NCBI GenBank assembly: GCA_012295275.1
Contig: CM022672.1
Coordinates: forward strand, 7,690,884 to 7,754,883
Direction: 5' to 3'
Length of the DNA stretch: 64,000 nt
From: Chrysomallon squamiferum
Taxonomy: Eukaryota; Mollusca; Gastropoda; Neomphalida; Peltospiridae
Shown here: piece by piece, positions 55,783 to 64,000 of the stretch
Layout: every line of letters begins with the position of its first letter
How positions within the stretch are numbered: the stretch's first letter is position 1
Made by a program: the position numbers and the translations under genes
Notes under the pieces: model-generated
Told to the model about the DNA's origin: nothing
The model's database searches: none
Seen by the model: only the letters and a program-made list of their open reading frames with translations

Positions 55783-55816
<34 letters not shown>

Positions 55817-56365
55817 TATAATAATAATAATAAAAATAATAATAATGAAAATAAATATATGTTATCAGACATAGTTATTTCAGTAAACAGTTTGATCTTG
55901 ATCTGTTAAAATGACAGTTGAAGGAGAATAAAACAGAAAACAAAATACAAACAAAATCTAACAATTAACATGACAGTATTGAAACAATCTATCAAGTTAT
56001 TACAAAGGGCACAGTGTAGCTCTGTGGTCAGTTTAGGATTAATTCTAGTTTATGAAATAACTGGACAGTACTTCACCCCATTTAATAAAAATCCAGTAAT
56101 TATTTGTCTTCACATTCCATAAGCCAATTATTTTCTGATCTTGTGCTTTCTCAAAAGTCAATTAATTTTTGGAAACCAAATTCCTCCACATGGATTGATA
56201 ACTATGTCAATCAGTCCATTGCCATTAGTCAAATAATAGCTCCTTCATTTGAAATGCTTCAAACAACTTTTCCCGATAACAATTTGAAAGAAACATTTTC
56301 ATTTGGTTTTCATGTTATAAAGGAGAAATATGTTAAAAATGGATGTCTGTGTTTGTAGAACTGTG

Positions 56366-58377
56366 TCAAAATGTGTAGTTACCATCTGTAGAAGTGTTAC
56401 CCTCTCTTTCAGGAATCATTCCAGTATCTTCTGCAGGCTCAGTATTGCTGTCCTCATTTCTTTCTGCAGGTGATTCAGAAGGTCCTGCTAGATTTTTTGA
56501 TACTGGGTTAACCTCACTGTGTGTGGCAAAAGGTGTGGCTCTGATGCCATTGTGAATCTCTTGGTGACACATTGGGCAGCTTTCTTTGACATACAACCAC
56601 TTTCTGAGACATAGGCTGTGAAAGAAATGTCCACAAGGAGTGACACGAGCACTTTTCATTTCATTATAACAAATAGCACAGACATCGTTCAGAGATGACA
56701 GCTGTTCAGCCGAGGCTGATGGCAGTGACTCAACTTTCTGCACAGCTTCACGTCTCAAGAGAAAACTCTTCCAGCCACTCTGCAGTCTCTGCCAGACATT
56801 GAAGTAGCAGTGGATTACCAAAATGGAAGAATTGATCCAACTCCATTCTCCGTAAAACGACTCTTTCAATCCATAACAAACAACAAACACAGCAACAACA
56901 AATTCCATAACTCTTGTTATTGCCCTGGCTACATAAATAATGTCATCCAGATTTTCCCAGGGTTCCAAGCGCATGGAATCATACATAAACAAAGTGTAGA
57001 CAACTAATGAGCCAATGACCTGCACTGAGGTCAGCATGCAGCTGGAAACAATGACAAGAAGCCAGAAGTCAAGGTCAAAATACTGGCAAATGGTGTAAGT
57101 CATGTACAAAGGTAAAATCCACAACAGCATGCAGAGGATTACAGCTCGGCTGTGCTTGAAGAGACTCCGGTTGTGAGATGCACTTAGAGCTAACAGTACA
57201 GGCTCAGTGACTTCATACAGTGACTGAATCAGAGCAGACACAACAATGAAGAACAAAATGCTCATGAGAAATGCTCGCTGCAAAGGTCGAAGTTCAAGTA
57301 AATCTGTTTGCAGTGCTATCAGTAGCATTGTAAAGCCTTCTGTCCAGCCCCTCACAACATCAGTGTCCTGAGACCAGGCTTCAAAGCCCTGCAGATAGAG
57401 CCTGGTTAATGTGAGAATACTGTACGATGCATATGTAATTGTCACACAGAGGGCAAACAAGCTAATTGGTGTGGCACAGCATTCCCCAACACTGGCCAGG
57501 ACAATGATTGTCCAGCTCTCCTGTAGAATGGGATGAGTCATTGATGTCAAGTAGTAGAAGAATTGGGCACCAAGCAGGATCACCCAAAAAAGGACAAGTT
57601 GTGCTGGCAGACACACTGAGTGCCAGAAGGACAAAAGGACAGGAATCACACCAAATGTTCTTAGGGAGACAATACCAGTGTTAATCACATCTTTCATGTT
57701 ATCAATCATTATTCCTAAATTGTTCAGAACATACAGCAAAAGGATCAAAGTTGTGAACACTGCTGCAAAATTGTGTAAGACTTGCAGAGTTTCCACTGGC
57801 AGCCCCATGGCTCTGGCAATGACAGGCAATGTGAAGACTAGGAGAAGAAATCTTGTCCAGTTGACCATTTCAACAAGGTAAGCAACAACAGCTGCAATGA
57901 ATCCTTGAGCTATCAGATGCAAGAAAATTCTCTCCACCTGAGTCCTGTCTTCCAGAAGAGAGGTCCATGACACATCATGCTGTTCACTGATTTCACCTTC
58001 TATGAATGATCGTGACAGATAATATGAGCCTACAAGCAGCAGACAACTGACGAGATACATGTAGAAAGTTACTAACTTTTTAATTGGCAAACCAGCTATG
58101 GCTACAGCAAGCAGCAAAGCTGAAAAAAAAAAAATTATATACTTTTGCTAATACTTCTTCAAAAAAAGAAGTAAAAAAGAAAAGAAAGGAAATCACTACA
58201 GTTTAATTATAGCATATGTAATTAATCATTTTTAAAAAAAATATTTATTTAATAATATTAAACTGTGAATACCTTTGTTTTTAAAAGTTTCAGTTAGAAT
58301 AACAGTGAAGCTTCTAAAACATTAGCTCAGGTAAATTACATCTATCTACATTAATTTAAGCAAATAATTTTAACTGA

Positions 58378-58412
<35 letters not shown>

Positions 58413-58851
58413 AATAAAATAAAATAAAATAAAATTAACAGTAATAAATAATTTTCTTTTAATATAAATTCAATAAACAAAGTATGTTTAAAAAAATAAA
58501 GATAATTTATATTACATGTCTTCCATCTGACACACAAAAAAAACAGGTCACTTTATTCAAACTATCCAGCAAATATATACATTAGGTCATTCTTAAACCT
58601 TGAATTTTTAGTTTTGCAATGAATAATTAAATAATTTTATTTAAAAGAAAACAAGTATATTTACCCATGTAGTATACAACAGTGACAATAATTTCAACAT
58701 CTCTAGTATGAACTTGTATAGCCTTCAGTGGGTTTGTTCTATACCAAGCCTCCAACAGAAACACTGAAGGAACTCGCAAAACCACACCAACACCTGTCAC
58801 TAGTGACTCTCTAGAAATCTTCAACAAATGAACCATGTTTACCTGCAGCAT
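56366..58851 (-). CDS. RNF145: RNF145, ER multi-pass RING E3 ubiquitin ligase
   Basis: Two coding exons, 58851-58665 and 58119-56366, join in phase to 646 residues; human RNF145 has 663. RNF145 is an ER ligase linked to sterol-dependent turnover of HMG-CoA reductase. Orthology is shown by LRVPSVFLLEAWYR, AFLMSILFFIVVSALIQSL, VLLALSASHNRSLFKHSRAV, YFDLDFWLLVIVSSCMLTS, FYGEWSWINSS, CYFNVWQRLQSGWKSFLLRR and the RING. The RING-H2 lies at about residues 543-581 (CAICYNEM, CGHFFHSLC, CPMCH). The C-terminal 65 residues are Glu/Ser/Asn-rich and disordered. The start could be the first Met or Met6 (MVHLLK). The intron position and phase equal those of RNF139, supporting descent from one duplicated gene. 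Confidence 0.96.
58380..58410. repeat. Poly(A) run in RNF145 intron
   Basis: About 31 A residues followed by AAAT repeats in the RNF145 coding intron; no retroelement body is seen. Confidence 0.9.
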
Positions 58852-59358
58852 TATGACAATGAATTAATAGTCAACAACACATTACTGGAAATAGTAATGA
58901 TTTATGATTACATTTTATTTTCTTCTGTACTAATTCCAGATTTAACATTAACATATTTCATTATTTGTTATCGTCCCTATATCTCAGCTGATTTTTAATG
59001 GTTTCCGAAATTAAAAATTACTATGGATTAATGTGTTAGAGGCGGATGTTTCATCTGACTATTTTTAACTGAACTGTTACACTCTCAGTATCAGTATGAA
59101 TTAGTGAAAGTGAGACAGACCATGGTAAAATAAAAATTACTAAGTTACTTAAAATGTCAAGAATAAAATATTTTCTTGCAATTACAAATTTGTCATCACA
59201 ATGAACAACATCCAAAAATTTCTCTAAACCTTAAAAAATTAAAAGATTCCTTATTAATAACGTTGAATATCTGGAATATTATTAATATTTCACCTTTTTT
59301 TCATCTGATTTATCTTTTCTCGAAGTGACTGCCACATAGAGTTATCGTCCTTTGATTT

Positions 59359-59391
<33 letters not shown>

Positions 59392-59587
59392 GAGAGGAGA
59401 CGAGATCATTACAAGTTTAGGGCCAGACATTGTTTCCAGAAGAATTCCTTTAGATAATGAATAGCTGAGATTTTGTTTTAGTGAACTAGGACATGGATCG
59501 AGTGAAAATAACAAAGAGTGAATTAAATAGGTTTATTCTGCAGAACACGTTTTTTCAAACTATTTTCGCAAAAATTGATATATATTT

Positions 59588-59628
<41 letters not shown>

Positions 59629-59800
59629 AACCCAAATAACAATATTAATAACTCATTTAAATGAGAAACAAAACGTTATAATAAATTATTCTTTATAAAT
59701 GAACATATAATTCTGATGCTAATATTAAAGTCTTATTTTATGTTTATTTCTTTATTTAACAGTTTATTTTATTTTTTTATTTTGTTTAACTTGAATAGAC

Positions 59801-59875
59801 AACACACACACACACACACACACAGACACACACACAGAGATAGACTGTCAGACAGACACACACACACACACACAC
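59801..59875. repeat. Compound (CA)n/(AGAC) microsatellite
   Basis: Two CA runs interrupted by AGACACAC and a short GATAGACTGTCAGACAG segment. Confidence 0.9.
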
Positions 59876-60490
59876 ATACAAACAAAACATTTATAATTAC
59901 TTGGAGTTTATTTAATACATGATCATGCAAACAATTACTTATATATGTACATCGCAAAATAGCTAAACCACTGTAGCTACTGACGATAATTATGTCAATA
60001 ATAAATGTTTAACGTGGCATTTTTTCTGCTTATTTTGTTTGATTTTATTCATTTATTTATTTTATATTTTTGTTTTTGTTTGGATAGTATATGCACAAAA
60101 TGATTGCAAACATACTATTTGGGCTTATTCTCTATTTTTATATTTTTACTATCACCTTTCTTTATTTATTTTGGATAAAAATAAGAAAATATCGAGTGAT
60201 GTCCCACTAGCTGTACTGTTCTGCAATGTAACGATCATTACATTAACGGATACTTCCGAGTGTTATCGTTTCTCTTCGCCACAGGAACAATCATAATTAA
60301 AATTTGACAAGGGCACATTCGTGCAGACTGTAGGCGCTGGTAACTCAAAATTGATACTGGATACGGATTTCGATTTATTGCTACGACATTTTAAAATTCT
60401 TTTTGAAAGTTTTCCCTACTAAAACATAAAAATTATTACTTAAATATACTTTTCCAATCCTTTCCATTAATCAAGAATGCGTCAGTCTAA

Positions 60491-60495
60491 TAATG

Positions 60496-60555
<60 letters not shown>
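60491..60555. repeat. (AAT)n microsatellite
   Basis: Pure trinucleotide repeat; gives spurious poly-Ile frames on both strands. Confidence 0.95.
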
Positions 60556-60559
<4 letters not shown>

Positions 60560-61420
60560 CAAGGAGACACCTGGTGAGTGATGATACCCCCACCTCCGTG
60601 TGGCTAATACGGGAACTCATACTTGAAAAATGTGTTCCTGGGGGACTGTTCACCATAGGAACAGAAAATATAAAATATATTAAATTTAAATCACTGAATA
60701 ATTCACACTACACTGAAATTATTCCTGCCTTTTGTGAATATATATATTATTAATTATGAAAAACTAATTAGAGATATAAAGAGACACAGGAAAACATTTC
60801 CGTTATGATGCAAATACTCTTACTAATATATGTTAAATTCCCTTAATATATAATAATCAGCATTTATGTGGGTGAATATATATATATGAGTGTAAGTGTT
60901 TTGTGTTTAAAGTATTTCATTACTATTTACTGTTAATGTTTACATACATATCGGCATCTCAGAGATCTTTTTTTTTAGTGGATATTTCAGGTGAAAACAA
61001 AAAATGCGTCTGGCTTCTTTCAGCTCGTTGAATATGAGTTTCTTTATACACATGCGCAAATGTGTATTTTTTTTTATTTTATCAATGTCATTTTTTTTTT
61101 CCATGAGAAGTAATGTTTCATATTTAAAACAGTTTCTATAAAAATAGAAATTAAAGATATCTATATATATCTGTTTTGCTGTATGTGTGTGTATATCAGA
61201 GATCATCATACATATAAATATCGTGTTATTAGTAATTTTTATGTATTACAAGTGTCATACCAGAGACTGTTTATAATAACCATAATCAAGAAACGCTCCA
61301 CACAATCTATAGATTGTTTAGAGGTCACGTGACCACTTTCTCACCTATGTAACTGTTTTAACATTTGTTTAGGGCATTTTTTTTTTTTTAATATTGAGTA
61401 ATCGATTAAGATCCATAGGA

Positions 61421-61454
<34 letters not shown>

Positions 61455-62289
61455 AAAAAAAAATCTATTTAAAAAACAACAACAAAAGAAAACAAAAACT
61501 AAAAAACTAATAAAATAATAATAATAATAATGCGTCAAGGTGGGGGTAGGTAGAACTCTTAGATCATATATTTCTTATCATGCCACTTCATTATTTCAGT
61601 TATACTCTGTGTTTATGTTATATAAAATATATATTAAATAAATAAATATATATATATATATATAAACATTGAGAAAATTACTGAGGTGCAATAAACTCGC
61701 CCGTTGTTGTTAAAAAATGCACCAATTCCTCCATTGCCACATTCAATTCAGTATTATTATTACTTAACTGTAGCACAAACGTAATAAAATATAATTTGAA
61801 ATACGAGAAATTTGTTTTTTCAAATCAAGGGAGGTAAATGAATTTTGTTGTTTGGCCCTACTTAAACTGTGAACAAATTTAATAAAACTGTCTATGTTTA
61901 CTTTGGTTCGTCAGATAAAACCTTTTTAATTTTTATGTTTATCTTACCAGACCGAGATTCAAGTGAATAAATGTTTAGTTACTACTGTGGTGAAGAAATA
62001 TCACTGTTACTCAATTCCAACGACAAAATTAGAACCATGCAAGAGAATCAAATGAACATAAATAAGTAAATAAATAATAAAGATCAATACAGAATTAAAA
62101 AAAAAAAAAAAAAAATGACCAGTGTAAAACTATTGTTTGATTCGTCATTTTCAAAAACATTATTTATATTTATAAAACTCAATCAGACAAAGAAAGAAAG
62201 AAAGAAAGAAAGAAATGAACAAAACAAACAAATAAATAAACAATCTGTTAATTTTCTTCCGGCCATGGGTTGACTAAATTTCGACATTG

Positions 62290-62373
62290 ACGGGTTTTCC
62301 AGTTTTATTTATAGATTACAGGAAGAAATTTTGAAAATACATTTTACTGAGAAAATCTGTTAATTTTATACAG
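62290..62373 (+). other. Possible non-coding first exon of the mind-bomb-type gene
   Basis: A strong donor (ATACAG followed by GTAAGTA) ends at 62373, and an acceptor (ACTATAG) lies about 14 bases before the start codon at 62996. This implies a 5' UTR intron. An ETS-like CTTCCGG at 62257-62263 lies just upstream. The left edge is a guess. Confidence 0.35.
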
Positions 62374-62692
62374 GTAAGTACAGATAAGTATTAGATTTAA
62401 AACTTTATTTACAAACGTGTTTTGTGTAGAAGTTTTTAACTTCTGTCCTAGTGTACAACGACAGCATAACTGTTTGTTAACAACGACACAAACGGCTTTT
62501 CATATAAAACGTTACCGAAACTAAACTTTACTTCTTTCATTTTAGTTAAAATATCTCAAACTTAATTATTTTTACTTCTGTCTCAATGTCTGAATCAAAA
62601 TAATAAGTTAAGAAAAATTAAAATTAAAATTAAAACAATGACGTTATTTATCTGTTCACAAAAGTTTTAATGTGACTATATTTACAGCGTGT

Positions 62693-62819
62693 GAGTAGTA
62701 GTAGCAGTAGTCGTTGTAGCAGTAGTCGTAGTTGTAATAGTCGTAGTAGAAGTAGTGGTAGTAGTAGTAATAATAATAATATCAGTAGTCGTAGTAGTAG
62801 TAGTAGTAGTAGTAGTAGT
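62693..62819. repeat. Interrupted (AGT)n / GTAGTC trinucleotide array
   Basis: GTAGTAGCAGTAGTCGTTGTAG-type units degrade and then resolve into a pure AGT run near the right end. It lies within the inferred 5' UTR intron. Confidence 0.9.
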
Positions 62820-62995
62820 GAAATAGTTTTAGAAATGTTATGAAGAATTTCCAGTGACTGTTTTTGTTTCGATTTCCTTGGTGATCATTATCAAAAGAAA
62901 GAGAAATATTTATTTGTGTCTCGTGAAAAAGTTATAAATTTACTCTATAGCAAATAAATTTCTGGGTATTTCTACTATAGTCTTAATCATATAAC

Positions 62996-63203
62996 ATGGC
63001 GGCTGTTGGGATACGAGTTATGCGAGGTCCTGATTGGTCAGGAGGAGACGTAGATGGAGGTGAAGGTCATCTGGGAACAATAACGTCTTATGCAGAAGAT
63101 AAAACATGCACAGTGATTTGGGACAACGGAAAAGTAACAATTTCCTCAGCTGGAAAAGGAAACAAGTTTGAGTTACGAATTGTAGACAACGCCCCAGTAG
63201 GTA

Positions 63204-63276
<73 letters not shown>

Positions 63277-64000
63277 GTAATATAATAAAAAAAATTAAAA
63301 ATAGATTATTTTAGTTTTCCACATATTTTATTTATTCTTATTTATTTTCTGTCTTAGAATATGTTGTTCATTTAGTAGATGTTATTTATTTTTATTACCT
63401 CTTTTGTTGCATACATAATTACTTATTTTAATTAATAAGTAAAGTAAATAATGTTTTTAGAGGTATATCATTTTGCTCTTTTTTTATTCTTTTTTTCATT
63501 CTTTCTATTCAGGAGTTCGTCATAAAGATAAAGTTTGTAATGGATGTGGAGAGAAAGATATAATAGGAATGAGATGGTCGTGTAAGACATGTGAAGATTT
63601 ACACTTGTGTTCTTTGTGTTACTTCATGGGAAAGCATGATCGTTCACACGACTTTGATCGACACGACACAGCGAAATCAGAAGGGTAAATAAATTAAAGA
63701 AATATATGAACTATGAAAGCTACAGAATAACTGAAACAGCAAAGATTTTAATATTTAAAATACTATGTAAATTCTAAAGTTTGATTCTATTATTTAATGG
63801 ATATTTCAATTTTATTTATTGTACAGCTCTCTCGTACTTGCACGGTTCACCACATCTAAGATTCAAACATACGGTATATTTCCTAGCGCTGTGGTCACCC
63901 GAGGAATACACTGGGACCAGGATGACAAAGACGGTAAATAGAAAAAATATTTCAATGTTAAATATATGCTTCTATTATTAATAGCTATTGATAAAAATGT
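62996..64000 (+). CDS. Mind-bomb-type E3 ubiquitin ligase (MIB2-like), 3' part outside the window
   Basis: Exons 62996-63200, 63513-63684 and 63827-63933 join in phase; the gene continues beyond the right edge. Mind bomb ligases ubiquitinate Notch ligands such as Delta and Jagged to drive their endocytosis. The first exon encodes a MIB/HERC2 domain (IRVMRGPDWSGGDVDGGEGH). The second encodes a ZZ zinc finger with paired cysteines CNGCGEKD, CKTCEDLHLCSLCY and terminal histidines, followed by HDFDRHDTA. The third opens the second MIB/HERC2 domain (YGIFPSAVVTRGIHWDQDD). GMRW and the FDR-x-x-TA stretch are closer to MIB2 than MIB1. The typical DWxWGxQDGG tryptophan is replaced in the first domain (DWSGGDVDGG). 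Ankyrin repeats and C-terminal RINGs, if present, are off the window. Confidence 0.88.
63205..63275. repeat. (AAT)n microsatellite at the start of an intron
   Basis: Pure AAT run beginning within the donor sequence of the first mind-bomb exon (GTAAATAATAAT). Confidence 0.95.

Larger units (their letters stand above)
53426..56365. other. RNF139-RNF145 spacer with dense microsatellites
   Basis: It contains the RNF139 promoter/5' UTR on the left and the RNF145 3' UTR on the right. Microsatellites are (AAT)n at 53637-53691, a 59-base A run at 53949-54007, (CTA)n then (TTA)n at 54736-54812 and (AAT)n at about 55786-55850. No coding exon is visible. Confidence 0.6.
58852..62995. other. Divergent spacer between RNF145 and mind-bomb-type gene
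   Basis: It contains promoters for both neighbours and many simple repeats: T run at 59360-59390, (AAAT)n at 59589-59627, CA tracts at 59801-59875, (AAT)n at 60491-60555, an A run at 61421-61450 and an AGT-rich array at 62693-62819. A small GC-rich island at 60557-60660 stands out but has no assigned function. Confidence 0.6.

Noticed and set aside
56104-56358. 84-codon plus-strand frame
   Set aside because: Opposite the 3' UTR of RNF145; composition not protein-like and no recognisable family.

Overview
This window is nuclear DNA from an animal. It has GT-AG introns, standard-code exons, AT-rich introns and spacers, and very many microsatellites and poly(A) or poly(T) runs. The proteins are closest to deuterostome-type metazoan families (Ki-67, BIN3, ADO, RNF139, RNF145, mind bomb), but at invertebrate-like divergence. 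I infer an invertebrate bilaterian, most likely a lophotrochozoan such as a mollusc. The clade is a guess from general character, not from a diagnostic sequence. I joined exons by hand at splice consensus sites. For every gene complete in the window the exons sum to a multiple of three.

Layout, left to right. (1) 1-13006, plus: the 3' part of a very large gene with a disordered exon of more than 4.2 kb and then 13 small exons coding helical repeats (TOPAZ1-like, tentative); its 3' UTR carries a ten-copy minisatellite. (2) 15542-20507, minus: a complete BIN3 gene (BAR-domain protein, 254 aa), with a minisatellite, a triplicated splice-site block and a MITE-like inverted-repeat element in its introns. 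(3) 21046-21756, plus: intronless ADO (cysteamine / N-terminal cysteine dioxygenase), divergent from BIN3. (4) 23880-33097, minus: a Ki-67 (MKI67) homologue of about 2049 aa with an N-terminal FHA domain, a PP1-binding RVSF motif and degenerate Ki-67-type LFxTP repeats. (5) 35127-37873, plus: an unrecognised 623 aa basic protein with AT-hook motifs, a coiled coil and a C-terminal CSIM farnesylation box. (6) 40926-46919, plus: a 754 aa protein with an AT-hook and eight C2H2 zinc fingers. (7) 50276-53425 and 56366-58851, both minus: RNF139 (TRC8) and RNF145 side by side, each with two coding exons split at the same place. (8) 62996 to the right edge, plus: the first three coding exons of a mind-bomb-type E3 ligase.

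The genes do not form an operon. Two relationships stand out. Ki-67 and the AT-hook/CaaX gene are divergent, with a good E2F site immediately upstream of the inferred Ki-67 first exon. The adjacent RNF139/RNF145 pair looks like a retained ancestral tandem duplication of ER sterol-linked ubiquitin ligases. Most of the remaining DNA is introns, UTRs and spacer with simple repeats; I found no CRISPR, rRNA, intact tRNA, intact transposase or viral gene.
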